NCBI GenBank assembly: GCA_026708685.1
Contig: JAPOUL010000114.1
Span: forward strand, 1-46,958
Direction of reading: 5' to 3'
DNA from: Bacteroidota bacterium
GTDB lineage: Bacteria; Bacteroidota; Rhodothermia; Rhodothermales; Bin80
Length of the DNA stretch: 46,958 bases
Under the pieces are notes generated by a model. It was not told where the DNA came from. It made no database searches and saw only the letters and a program-made list of their open reading frames with translations. Positions 9,451 to 18,900 of this stretch are shown here, one piece after another. The stretch's first letter is position 1. Every line of letters starts with the position of its first letter. A program made the position numbers and the translations under genes.

Positions 9451-10401
9451 TCAGAGTACGACCAGAAACTGAAAAGATTTGCTTGTTTGAAGGCCCAATG
9501 TCATCTCCTTGTAGATTAAACTGTAGTTATAATCTTCTTTCGTGAGAATATCATACAATGCTCTAACATTCCGAGCAACCTCTCTTAAGCTTCTTGATAC
9601 TTTACTTATGATACGAGATGATTTTAAAAGTTCCAAAGGAATCATCATTACAGATACATCAGACCACACGAAAATATCAAAACATTGTTCACTAAGGGTG
9701 AGACTTTGTCCTGCGGTTTTCCAGATTGGCTGGATCAAAAAGGGATTCTGGATTTGTTCAGCACATAGCAATGCCTTTTCCAATGAGTGGCTGAGTTGAT
9801 TAGAATTGTTAATTATCTCTGCGGTATTGTTCCAGTCTGTAATAGACTCGTAGCCAGATTTGAGTGCTGATACAATATCATTTCTAATTGATTGGTGCTC
9901 TTCTTTTATCACATGGTGAGCTACATTCATCATAGCATGAGCGGAGGTAACAGGTCGGATGACCATTTCAGGTCCCCAGAGATTTTCAGGGTCTGAGACA
10001 GTACTACTATCTGGTATCACCGTCAACTTCACCTCCAAAGGGAAAGACGCTCCCCCCTTGCATTGTACTACGATATCAATTTTTTTCGTATAAGTAACAT
10101 CGGTATAAAATGTTAAGAAATCATCCAGTGATTTCTCGAAATGATAATATGCGTCTTCAGAGCCAATCACTTGATTCATGTCCCAGTGTTGATCATTCGA
10201 AGAAATTCTTCCATCAGAGCAAATGATTGAAACAGGATTAACCGACTTATCTCTCATGTATAGACATAGAGAAAGAGGAAACGTAGTATTAAATTGATTT
10301 TTCCCCCATAAATCAATCCCGCTTCTGCTTGAATTGGCACTTGATAGTCCATACAGTTGGGGAGAATCAGACGGAGCTAGCATTAACGATTCCCTTGCCA
10401 A
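9451..10401 (-). CDS. Type II restriction endonuclease, HindVP family
   Basis: The 316-residue product resembles HindVP-type endonucleases. The N-terminal signature PQLYGL followed by LWGKNQFNTTFPLSLCLYM is characteristic. A PD-(D/E)XK core is visible as IDIVV (D109) and PLEVKLTVIPD (E123, K125). It should cleave double-stranded DNA at a short palindromic site protected by the adjacent methyltransferase. HindVP itself recognises GRCGYC; whether this enzyme does is inference. The start at 10401 overlaps the end of the methyltransferase beta ORF by 35 bases, so it is the last gene of a minus-strand operon. An internal ATG at 10383 is an alternative start. No frameshift is seen, so the nuclease looks intact. 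Confidence 0.8.
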   Translation of the reverse strand: MARESLMLAPSDSPQLYGLSSANSSRSGIDLWGKNQFNTTFPLSLCLYMRDKSVNPVSIICSDGRISSNDQHWDMNQVIGSEDAYYHFEKSLDDFLTFYTDVTYTKKIDIVVQCKGGASFPLEVKLTVIPDSSTVSDPENLWGPEMVIRPVTSAHAMMNVAHHVIKEEHQSIRNDIVSALKSGYESITDWNNTAEIINNSNQLSHSLEKALLCAEQIQNPFLIQPIWKTAGQSLTLSEQCFDIFVWSDVSVMMIPLELLKSSRIISKVSRSLREVARNVRALYDILTKEDYNYSLIYKEMTLGLQTSKSFQFLVVL

Positions 10402-10726
10402 TGATTGTAGCCAATTTTACTGGAACAGCATTTCCAATTAACATCTCAACTTTGGAATTGCGATCTCTAATGTTACTCCCCCAGTTCCAAGTGGCAGGAA
10501 ATGTTTGAATTCTACTGCGTTCAAATGAGGTTAGTGGTCGCACCGAAGTAGGTGATGTACTATCTAAATGATTTTGTTGATAATTAGGTGGAACCGGTCG
10601 ATTCACGCCGCGGACTGTTGGTGATGGTTCGTAGACTGTAAAGATTGCACGACGCGAATAATTACGAGCGTGGCGGTAATAATGCTCAATATCAATTTCG
10701 TCACCCAAATATTCTTTTACGGTCAT
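10367..10726 (-). CDS. C5 cytosine methyltransferase, C-terminal part (TRD, motifs IX-X)
   Basis: This 119-residue ORF carries the second half of a C5-cytosine methyltransferase. It begins with the target-recognition region, followed by motif IX (RPLTSFERSRIQTFP) and motif X (MLIGNAVPVKLA). It cannot act alone because motifs I-VIII lie in the upstream ORF. Its ATG overlaps the stop of the upstream ORF (ATGA), immediately after a run of ten A on the coding strand. It may be a genuine separate subunit, as in the two-polypeptide enzyme M.AquI, which is split at the same place. Alternatively it may be the product of slippage, or one half of a gene broken by a homopolymer error. Confidence 0.8.
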   Translation of the reverse strand: MTVKEYLGDEIDIEHYYRHARNYSRRAIFTVYEPSPTVRGVNRPVPPNYQQNHLDSTSPTSVRPLTSFERSRIQTFPATWNWGSNIRDRNSKVEMLIGNAVPVKLATIIGKGIVNASSV

Positions 10727-11274
10727 TTTTTTTTTGGAGAAGAATTCTGAGACAGGTAATTCAAAAATGTTTCAGGTGCTTTGTCATTGTTCAACCAAGC
10801 AACCATAATAAAACGTTTTCGACTTTGAGGGATCCGAAAATAACTAGCATCAAGTACCAATTCAGCAAATCTATAGCCACATTTTTCAAGAATACTTTTT
10901 GCTATGCGGTAGGTGTTGCTAAGTCTAACCTGTGGCACATTTTCCATGAGTACGATTGCGGGTAGACATATAGATACAATTTGAGCAAATGAGATCGTTA
11001 AATTAGCCCTTTCACCTTCCTTACGTTTGCCAGCAGTAGAAAAATCTTGGCACGGGGGAGATCCAGCAATGAGATCGGGGCTGTGAGCAGAGATATGTTC
11101 TACAGTGGATTCAATATCGGAAATATCTAACACCTCAGCATTTTCACCTAAATTTGTTCGATAGGTTTTAATTGCGGGTAACCAGTTATCGTACGCTTCA
11201 ACTACATTAATATCTGCAAGTTTTAACCCCGCACTCAGTCCCCCGGCTCCACAAAACAAATCAACCGATTTCAT
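10723..11274 (-). CDS. C5 cytosine methyltransferase, N-terminal part (motifs I-VIII)
   Basis: This 183-residue ORF holds the SAM-binding and catalytic half of a type II C5-cytosine methyltransferase. Motif I is DLFCGAGGLSAG, motif IV is GSPPCQDFS with the catalytic Cys in PPC, motif VI is ENVP and motif VIII is QSRKRFI. It stops with PKKK right after motif VIII, within an A10 tract (10726-10735 on the plus strand). One extra A would fuse it to the downstream ORF and give a normal-length enzyme of about 300 residues. Together with the HindVP-like nuclease it forms an R-M module. A small perfect dyad precedes its start codon. Confidence 0.85.
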   Translation of the reverse strand: MKSVDLFCGAGGLSAGLKLADINVVEAYDNWLPAIKTYRTNLGENAEVLDISDIESTVEHISAHSPDLIAGSPPCQDFSTAGKRKEGERANLTISFAQIVSICLPAIVLMENVPQVRLSNTYRIAKSILEKCGYRFAELVLDASYFRIPQSRKRFIMVAWLNNDKAPETFLNYLSQNSSPKKK

Positions 11275-11284
11275 GATATCGCTC

Positions 11285-11307
11285 TATTGAAACCTGATAT
11301 TTCAATA
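11285..11307 (-). promoter_or_regulatory. Dyad upstream of the R-M operon
   Basis: TATTGAAA and TTTCAATA (11285-11292 and 11300-11307) form a perfect 8-bp inverted repeat with a 7-base spacer, ending 11 bases from the methyltransferase start codon. It is a candidate operator or leader hairpin for control of the R-M genes. No controller (C-protein) gene is present, so self-binding by the methyltransferase would be the simplest idea. This is inference from position only. Confidence 0.35.
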
Positions 11308-11381
11308 CAGGGAAAAAGCAGGAAACTGGTGGATAGATTCGCTGGCAAGACATCAGTATTGATCAATAGAGTGGAGTAAGA

Positions 11382-12374
11382 TTAATCTTGTACTAGGTGA
11401 ATATGAGGGAATGGGATCTCAATACCAGCTTTGTCTAGGGCATCCTTGATCGCTTCCGTGTAATAGTAAATGATCTGACGCTCTTCTTTGGGATCGGCAA
11501 CATAGACCCATAGACTTAAATCAACACTACTATCATTTAAGGCTACAACAATGACCCGAGGAGTTGGGTTGGTCAGTAGTCGTGGATCATCTTTGGTCAA
11601 TTCTAGAACGACTTCTCGTGCCTTTTGGGGATGCTCTTTATAGGCTATGGAAAAGGGAATTTCAATTCTCAAATCTCCCCCAATCGTGTGATTGAGAATT
11701 CTCTCATTTGCCATCTGCTGATTCGGGATGACCAGGACTTCATTCTTGGGTGTTCGTAAACGTGTGGTCCGTAAAGTGATGTTTTCAACGACACAATAGG
11801 TGCCCGAAACAATGAGAGTATCCCCAATTCGGAATGCCTTGTCGGTTAAAATACTCACTCCAGACAGGATGTTTTCAACAGTATCACGTGCAGCAAATCC
11901 AAAGGCAATACCAGCTACTCCAATTCCTGCAATAAGACCAGCGAGGTTAATCCCAAGCGTCTGCATAATTGTAATAGCAATCAAGAAAAACGATAGTAGC
12001 CGAAATGATTGCATGACTAAGGTTTGCAATCCAGATTGTATTGCATTACTACGTTTAATGATTCGGTGCAACACATTGAAGATGATCCGATATGCCATGT
12101 AAAAGATGATGAACACGACGATTGCTGCGACAATTTTTGGTGCCAACCCAGCAATGCCAGAGGCAATATCTATGGAAACAGCAGACCATGCATCCGAAAA
12201 CCGTCCCTGATACACAAGAGTGCCTGCATCTAGGAACGCCTGCGGAAGCGTCACTGTCTCAGATGAAACAGTATCCGATGGACTAAGGAGGGCTAGCGAG
12301 TCGCTTGCTGTGGATGCAGGATCTGCGACCTGAGTCGTATCAGCAACTTGAGTTTCTTGCGGTGCAACTTGCAT
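11382..12374 (-). CDS. Small-conductance mechanosensitive channel (MscS family)
   Basis: The product has 330 residues. The N-terminal ~75 residues are Ser/Thr/Ala-rich and probably exposed. They are followed by hydrophobic segments around 76-100 and 120-145, and by the pore-lining helix LAGLIAGIGVAGIAFGFAA, rich in small residues as in MscS TM3. The beta domain follows (ENILSGVSILTDKAFRIGDTL) and then the C-terminal alpha/beta vestibule. These channels release solutes on hypo-osmotic shock. The start codon overlaps the folD stop by one base (TAATG), indicating translational coupling with folD. The channel type is clear; ion preference is unknown. Confidence 0.92.
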   Translation of the reverse strand: MQVAPQETQVADTTQVADPASTASDSLALLSPSDTVSSETVTLPQAFLDAGTLVYQGRFSDAWSAVSIDIASGIAGLAPKIVAAIVVFIIFYMAYRIIFNVLHRIIKRSNAIQSGLQTLVMQSFRLLSFFLIAITIMQTLGINLAGLIAGIGVAGIAFGFAARDTVENILSGVSILTDKAFRIGDTLIVSGTYCVVENITLRTTRLRTPKNEVLVIPNQQMANERILNHTIGGDLRIEIPFSIAYKEHPQKAREVVLELTKDDPRLLTNPTPRVIVVALNDSSVDLSLWVYVADPKEERQIIYYYTEAIKDALDKAGIEIPFPHIHLVQD

Positions 12375-13246
12375 TATTTTTGTTGCTTAGTAGCCATCAA
12401 TGTATTTTTTAAGAGCATTGCAATCGTCATTGGACCTACCCCACCGGGGACGGGAGTAATATAACCAGCAACCTCTGTGGCAGCTTGATAGTCCACATCA
12501 CCAGTCAGATAATATCCGCGAGCAGTGGAAGGATCATCAACTCGGTTGATGCCTACATCTATGACAGTAGCACCGGGTTTGATCATATCCCTTGTCACGA
12601 ATTCAGCAAGACCAATGGCAGCAACAAGAATGTCGGCTTGACGGCAGATGTCTGGTAGATTCTGCGTACGACTGTGGCAAATGGTAACGGTAGCGTTATT
12701 GACCTTCTGCAAGAGAAGGTTGCCCAATGGTCGACCTACAAGGTTTGAGCGTCCGATAATGACGGCATGTTTCCCTTGAGTGGGAATCTTTGATCGATGC
12801 AAAAGTTCAATAATTCCAGCAGGAGTACATGGGACAAATCCTGTCTGGTCTGTGGCTAGTCGGCCTGCATTGACGGTGTGGAGTCCATCTACATCCTTAT
12901 TTGGATCCATTGCTTCAATCACACAAGATGCATTGATATGATTTGGGAGGGGTAATTGGACCAGAATTCCATTCACTTTGGGGCTGGAATTGAGATCTTC
13001 AATGACCTCCAGAAGCTTCTCTTCAGAAATCATAGCATCAAAGGTCAACGTATCCCCAGCAATTCCTACATTTTGACTGGCTTTAATTTTCCCACGAACA
13101 TACGATGCGGATGCAGGGTTATCTCCTACTAAGACGACTGCAAGATAGGGAGGGGCGTTTCCAAGTGCTACCCATTGATCAACATCTTCACGTATCTCTG
13201 CCCGCACTTCGGAAGCAATGGCTTTGCCATCAATGATTATAGCCAC
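12374..13246 (-). CDS. folD: Bifunctional methylenetetrahydrofolate dehydrogenase/cyclohydrolase
   Basis: FolD interconverts 5,10-methylene-THF and 10-formyl-THF in one-carbon metabolism, using NADP. The 290-residue product shows the catalytic-lysine region SYVRGKIKASQNVGI, QLPLPNHI, DVDGLHTVNAGRL and PCTPAGIIELL. It also has the Rossmann segment VIIGRSNLVGRPLG and the C-terminal PVPGGVGPMTIAMLL. Length and motif order are standard. It is the first gene of a coupled pair with mscS, with no evident functional link. The 217 bases upstream, to the phosphatase gene, show nothing recognisable. Confidence 0.97.
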   Translation of the reverse strand: MAIIIDGKAIASEVRAEIREDVDQWVALGNAPPYLAVVLVGDNPASASYVRGKIKASQNVGIAGDTLTFDAMISEEKLLEVIEDLNSSPKVNGILVQLPLPNHINASCVIEAMDPNKDVDGLHTVNAGRLATDQTGFVPCTPAGIIELLHRSKIPTQGKHAVIIGRSNLVGRPLGNLLLQKVNNATVTICHSRTQNLPDICRQADILVAAIGLAEFVTRDMIKPGATVIDVGINRVDDPSTARGYYLTGDVDYQAATEVAGYITPVPGGVGPMTIAMLLKNTLMATKQQK

Positions 13247-13463
13247 AACAAATCATAAATAGGATAGTGAAACGCTTTGAACGCACAAAGATGAATTTAG
13301 ATACAGAATCATCAAAATGTGTGATATCCAATGTAACATCGTTGGCGTTTCGGAATCATGGGTAACATCAAACAGAAATGAAAATTTGACAAGCCCACCT
13401 GCATTCGTAATCGGATCAATGGGTTCACCATGAATACCGCTATCAATCGCAGTGATGACTCTC

Positions 13464-14483
13464 TCAAGAGACAGCCTTACGCTGTAAAACCAGCAGGGTC
13501 ACATCATCTTTCAAGGGGCGTTCAGCTCGCCATGCAATTCCTCCTTTTCGGATATGAGCAATGATTTCACTGGGGGATTGATTGGCAGCTTCAGTGAAGA
13601 ATTGCCTCACTCGTTCCAACTGGAGCCTTTCTCCACATGGACTCAAGAGATCTAACAGTCCATCGCTCATGAAAAAAACCGTATCCCCTGGAGCAAACGG
13701 AACTTCTACTTTTTCATAAGGATATTCGGTATAGCTCCCAAGGGGCATTCCCTTGAGTACGATATCTTCAACGGTTTGCGTCGTATCTCGATACATCAGT
13801 AGGGGAGGCATTCCTGCTCCAACCAATCTGAGTACCCCAGCATCATAGCGTGCCAAAGTCAGATGCATAAAGGTACTCGGAAGATTGACGCTCTTAATGG
13901 TTTTTGACATCGTACGGATCAAACCGATGAGATCGCAATCATTGGCTGACCCTTGAAAGAGAGCTTTGGTGGCTGCCACCATCATGCCAGCTGTGGTTCC
14001 ATGGCCAGTAGCATCACCTATGGCAAGCGTGAGAACTCCATCGTTTGAAAGGAAGAAATCGTAGTAGTCTCCACTAAGTTCAGTAGCTGTTTTGAGAAAA
14101 GCATCAATATTGAGTTCTGGATGTTCGGGGATGGTAGCAGAAAGCATCTCCTGCTGGGCAACCCGAGCGGTATCCAGTTCATTACTTTTTCTGAGGTAAT
14201 CAGACTTCACTTGATCGGGGGTGGCATTATCTTCAATAAATCCATCGGGACCTAACTCGTTATAGCGGATGATGATCTTCCGGATCACATTAACGCTGTA
14301 TCCAGTGACCTCAGATATATCTTTAGATTGTTTGTCATGGCTTTTGAGGTAGATGATTTGCCAATGCGTTCTAGCAGCATCACCAATCGTTTGGCGGTAG
14401 CGATCAAAAATCTCCTGACGAGAGAGATGATCAACAAGGGGAATGCCCATCTCAAAAACGGGATCAAGAACTGTATCAGTCAT
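13464..14483 (-). CDS. PP2C/SpoIIE-type phosphatase with N-terminal transposase-like HTH
   Basis: The 339-residue protein joins two parts. Residues ~24-85 form a helix-turn-helix of the IS630/Tc1 transposase or winged-HTH type (YLKSHDKQSKDISEVTGYS, then IIIRYNELGPDGF). Residues ~110-335 form a PPM/SpoIIE phosphatase domain with metal-binding acids in LSGDYYDFF, AIGDATGHG, FFMSDGLLD and LKDDVTLLVL. SpoIIE-like enzymes dephosphorylate anti-sigma-factor antagonists in partner-switching pathways. Here the HTH could tie the enzyme to DNA or to a protein partner. No anti-sigma kinase or antagonist gene is adjacent. The domain calls are firm; the regulatory target is unknown. Confidence 0.85.
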   Translation of the reverse strand: MTDTVLDPVFEMGIPLVDHLSRQEIFDRYRQTIGDAARTHWQIIYLKSHDKQSKDISEVTGYSVNVIRKIIIRYNELGPDGFIEDNATPDQVKSDYLRKSNELDTARVAQQEMLSATIPEHPELNIDAFLKTATELSGDYYDFFLSNDGVLTLAIGDATGHGTTAGMMVAATKALFQGSANDCDLIGLIRTMSKTIKSVNLPSTFMHLTLARYDAGVLRLVGAGMPPLLMYRDTTQTVEDIVLKGMPLGSYTEYPYEKVEVPFAPGDTVFFMSDGLLDLLSPCGERLQLERVRQFFTEAANQSPSEIIAHIRKGGIAWRAERPLKDDVTLLVLQRKAVS

Positions 14484-14755
14484 TTATGCAGATCATAATA
14501 AGCCCCGTATACACACAACCTGCCTTAAGTATGCAATTCGTAAATGAATCGTAGAACTACTGAGCCAGTAGAGAGGCCATAAAATGGTTAGACCACGAGA
14601 ATGTCAGAAGGAGAAAGGGGGAGTATACATCACAAGTAGGAGTTGATAGGCGAATGAATATTTGAAAGATTACAAAAAATTCCTCTTGAACCCCAGAGAC
14701 AGTTACAGCACATTCAATGTACCAGCGTATGGCAGGTGAATGACTAAACACAAAG
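14484..14755. other. Non-coding spacer
   Basis: Between the phosphatase start and the terminator of the porin gene I find no supported gene. A minus-strand frame from 14793 to 14557 has no similarity I recognise and overlaps the terminator hairpin, so it is not called. The promoter of the phosphatase gene should lie here, but no clear box is visible. Confidence 0.5.
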
Positions 14756-14789
14756 AAGGTGTGCAGAGCGGAGTTTGTCTGCACACCTT
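14756..14789 (-). terminator. Strong hairpin terminator downstream of the porin gene
   Basis: A perfect 12-bp inverted repeat, AAGGTGTGCAGA at 14756-14767 and its complement at 14778-14789, has a 10-base loop. Read on the minus strand it lies 28 bases beyond the porin stop and is followed by CTTTGTGTTT, a moderately T-rich tail. Confidence 0.7.
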
Positions 14790-14816
14790 CCAATCATTTG
14801 ACACAAAAAAGAATGA

Positions 14817-15521
14817 TCAGAGGGAGAACCCAAAGACCAAGTGTGATTTATCTGTGGCTGGATTAATGATATACCCAGCGAATAGCGGCAATGCGAAGGA
14901 TTCTGTGATTTGGATTTCTTTGCCGGCAGAAATACCCAAATTGACTAAATGAGTCCCCGTCACGCCATAAAAATCGCTTTTACCAGCAACCAGGCCCAAC
15001 GTCAATCCCATCTCTACATCAGCAACGGAGAACGGTACAGATCCCTCAACATAGAGCGAATTATCGGGATCATTATGTACCATGAAGGCGGCGGCCAAGG
15101 TTAAAGGGAACGATTCTGGGAGCGTAACCGATCCCATGAGCTCAATCCAGTGTGCTCCTTCTCCGTCACTATCAAAATTACTCCAATCCCCGCCGTTAGG
15201 GAAATAGTAATCCGTCACTATAAGATCAATACTACCAGAATTAGGCAATCCAATACTATAGGAAGCATACAGGTCATGCTCATCAGCAGAACCTCCATCT
15301 GCACTAATTGAATAAGATGCCCAAGATCCGATAGAGAATCCACCAGAACTGAAAGACAAATCAGGTTGGACACTGAATGAATTCCCAAAATCATAACCAC
15401 GCCAGACATAGCGGTTGACAAAGTCGGCCCCCAAACTAACTGACTGAGCCTGACTCAGCATAGGTATGAGGAAAAGCGGAGCAAGCACTGCAATGCGATA
15501 AAAAAAGAAACGATTTAACAT
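14817..15521 (-). CDS. TorF/Gcw_chp-type putative outer-membrane porin
   Basis: The start at 15521 gives 234 residues with a clear signal peptide: MLNRFFFYRIAVLAPLFLI, then cleavage after SQAQ. An upstream ATG at 15602 would place 27 extra residues in front of it and is less likely. The mature part begins VSLGADFVNRYVWRGYDFGN and continues as alternating short beta strands with many Gly, Ser and aromatic residues. It ends in VFGFSL, typical of small outer-membrane barrels of the TorF/Gcw_chp family. Members are often found near nitrogen-assimilation genes (glnB, amt), and here it is divergent from gltB-gltD. The substrate is unknown; a role in uptake of a nitrogen compound is inference. Confidence 0.7.
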   Translation of the reverse strand: MLNRFFFYRIAVLAPLFLIPMLSQAQSVSLGADFVNRYVWRGYDFGNSFSVQPDLSFSSGGFSIGSWASYSISADGGSADEHDLYASYSIGLPNSGSIDLIVTDYYFPNGGDWSNFDSDGEGAHWIELMGSVTLPESFPLTLAAAFMVHNDPDNSLYVEGSVPFSVADVEMGLTLGLVAGKSDFYGVTGTHLVNLGISAGKEIQITESFALPLFAGYIINPATDKSHLVFGFSL

Positions 15522-15908
15522 AAAAAACGAAGAAAGTAAGTTAGTGAAAAGTAATTTCGGTAGAATGAGTGGATTCAACATCAAAAACAAACAAAAACGC
15601 ACTAAATAGTGTCATTTTGAACAAAGATAAGAAAAATCCAATCATTTTACGCAATTAAGTTACAAAAAAATTTGTTAAAAATCTGTTAAGATGAAAATTA
15701 ACAAGTTTAATTTTTACGGGTATATAAAAGTATATCTGTAAAAATTAAGGTGTAATTATATAAAAATAGCAATAATTAAACTAATTAGCCAAATTTTCGT
15801 TTAAGGATTAATTTTGCACTAAATAATGTTTATGAAATTGGACAAAAAATTGCTTATTATAGTAAGATAGAATCTTCACCTTTTTCAAGGTGATAGAGGG
15901 TTCTTCAT
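15522..15908. promoter_or_regulatory. AT-rich divergent promoter region with perfect dyad at 15707-15748
   Basis: This 387-base region separates the porin from gltB and must hold both promoters. It is strikingly AT-rich. TTAATTTTTAC at 15707-15717 is repeated as its exact reverse complement at 15738-15748, around a 20-base core containing TATAT and ATATC. That is a good shape for an operator bound by a dimeric regulator controlling both genes. A second AT-rich motif, GTTAAAAATCTGTTAAGATG, lies just to its left (from 15674). Confidence 0.55.
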
Positions 15909-15923
15909 TTGAACGAACGAAAG

Positions 15924-18900
15924 ATGATTAGATCTGAAGGCTTGTATGATCCTGCATTTGAGCACGATGCCTGCGGTGTCGGCCTGTACTGCCGTGTGGA
16001 TGGAACACCATCGCACGGAGTCATCAAAAAAGGATTGCAAATACTGGAAGAACTCAACCATAGAGGTGCTTGCAGTTGTGATGAATCAACGGGCGATGGT
16101 GCTGGAATTCTAATCCAGTTACCCCATGAGTTCTTTGAACGGGAGGTTTCACACCTTCCCGACCTTGGTGACTATGGGGCTGGGACACTCTTCGTTCCCG
16201 CAAAATATGAATCTCAATGCAAGACACTGCTTGAAGAGATCGTTGCATCTTTTGGAACCCAGATCTTTGCATGGCGGCAAGTTCCTGTGGATTCCAACGC
16301 GATCGGACCAAGTGCCAAAGAAACAGAGCCGCATATCTGGCAATGTTTCATCCATCGCCACAATACTCTTACCACCCAAGCATTTGAACGCCAACTCTAT
16401 GTGATTCGAAAAATCTTCCAGAAAAATGTAATTACCCATCACCTTGATGGGGCCTATGTAGCAAGTCTTTCGGGCTATACCATGGTCTACAAGGGAATGC
16501 TGATGCCGACCCAAATCACTCAATACTTTCCTGACTTTGGTTCCGCACGCTTTAAAAGTGCCCTCGCAATGGTCCACTCTCGTTTTAGTACCAATACATT
16601 TCCAGAGTGGTCATTGGCACAGCCATTTCGTTTTCTATGTCACAATGGTGAAATCAATACCCTGCGGGGTAACATCAATCAAATGCATGCCGCGGAGGTG
16701 ATGTTCAGAAGTGAAGACTTTGGAGAAGATGTTAAGAAACTTGTCCCCGTCATTCGTGAGGGAGGAAGTGATTCTATGGCCCTAGATAATGCTCTAGAGC
16801 TGTTGTATCATACTGGACGATCTTTACCACATGCTATGATGATGCTCATTCCTGAAGCATGGGAGCGTGCAGAACACATGTCTGACGACAAGCGTGCGTT
16901 CTATCAGTATCACAGCAACTTGATGGATCCATGGGATGGTCCCGCTGATGTACTCTTCACCGATGGCCGCTTCGCGGGTGCATTGTTGGATCGTAATGGG
17001 TTACGCCCCTCCCGCTATACCGTCACCAAGGATGGATATGTCATTCTAGCTTCGGAAACCGGCGTAGGTGACATCGCTGAGTCCAATGTCCTACAGAAAG
17101 GTCGACTCAAGCCAGGGCGCATGTTTCTCATTGATTTGGAGGAGAGGCGACTGATTGATGACGAGGAAATCAAGGATCAAATTTCAACCCGGGCTCCCTA
17201 TCGAGTTTGGCTCAATGACCATCAAACTACGCTGGATTCCCTTCCTCCATGCGAACCAAGAGCTTCGCAGTACTCGTTGATCCAGTATCAGCAGATGTAT
17301 GGATATACTCTAGAAGATTTACGTTTGCTGATTGCTCCTATGGGGCAACAAGGAAAAGAGCCGCTGGGAGCAATGGGTAATGACACCCCTCTTGCTGTTC
17401 TTTCTGATCGCCCAAGACTCCTTTACGACTACTTTAAGCAGTTGTTTGCCCAGGTGACGAATCCACCCCTAGATGCCATCCGAGAGTATATGGTGACCTC
17501 TCTTGCGATGAATTTGGGTAGCAGTGGGAATCTCTTCAATGAAGGTCCACGCCACTGTTCAAAGTTGCGACTTGAACAACCCATCCTCACCGAAACAGAT
17601 CTTGCCAGCATTGATGCTGGTATTCCAGGAGTGGCTACTTTGGACATGTCTTTTCGAGCAGGACAACTTTCTATGGCATTGGAACGACTTCAGGAGGAAG
17701 CAGCACAGGCCATCAGTCAAGGTTGCCATCTGGTGGTGCTATCTGATCGGAGTGCTGGGGTGGATGATCTTCCTATTCCTGCGTTATTGGGCACAAGTGC
17801 AGTCCATCATTACCTGATCAAAAAAGGACTTCGTCTGCGATGCGGATTGATCATTGATAGCGGAGAACCCAGAGAGGTCCATCATTTTGCCATGTTGATT
17901 GGTTACGGAGCTGAAGCGATTTGTCCTTATGTCGCATTGGATACGGTTCGTGATTTGGTCTGCAAGCAGAGGATCATGGACATATCTGAATCCGAGGCTG
18001 TTGACCGATATATCTATTCCATAGGATATGGCTTGCTGAAAGTGATGTCCAAGATGGGGATCTCAACGTTGCAGAGCTATCGGGGCGCACAGATTTTTGA
18101 GGCCTTAGGAATTGGAGAGGATCTTGTGAACGAGTATTTCTGTGGAACTTCATCAAGAATCGGAGGTGTTGGACTTGATATCATATCTCAGGAAGTCCAA
18201 CTGCGTCACGAGCAGGCTTTTCCTAAAAAACAAATTTCTGGAATCTATCCTTTGGATGTTGGTGGACAATATCAGTGGCGCAGGGGAGGGGAGCGTCATG
18301 CTTTTTCTCCTAGTGCCATAGCGAATATGCAGGAGGCTGCACGATCCAAGTCCCATCATTCCTATCAAGCTTTTTCTGATGAGATCAACAAGGGCGATGT
18401 CAATACCCTCAGAGGGCTTTTGACCTTTGACTATAAAAATACAGAGTCTATTGATCTTGATGAGGTCATGCCCTGGACTGAAATTGTGAAGTTGTTCAAG
18501 ACGGGTGCCATGTCTAATGGCTCTATTAGCGGTGAAACCCATGAGGCGCTTGCCATTGCGATGAATCAGATCGGTGGTAAGAGTAATACGGGTGAAGGAG
18601 GAGAGGGCCCAGAGCGATATGGCCGAGACAATCCGAGGCGCAGTAGAATTAAGCAGGTCGCATCGGGCAGGTTCGGAGTCACCATTGATTATCTTGAAAG
18701 TGCTGATGAAATTCAAATTAAGATTGCACAGGGTGCAAAACCGGGCGAAGGGGGGCAACTACCAGGCAACAAGGTATATCCCTGGATTGCTCGACTCCGG
18801 CACTCAACTCCGTACGTAGGACTGATTTCTCCACCTCCTCATCACGATATCTACTCGATTGAAGATTTGGCACAACTGATTCATGACTTGAAAAATGCCA

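Noticed and set aside
15522-15602. Upstream ATG for the TorF-like porin
   Set aside because: It would put 27 residues in front of a clear signal peptide that begins at the ATG at 15521.
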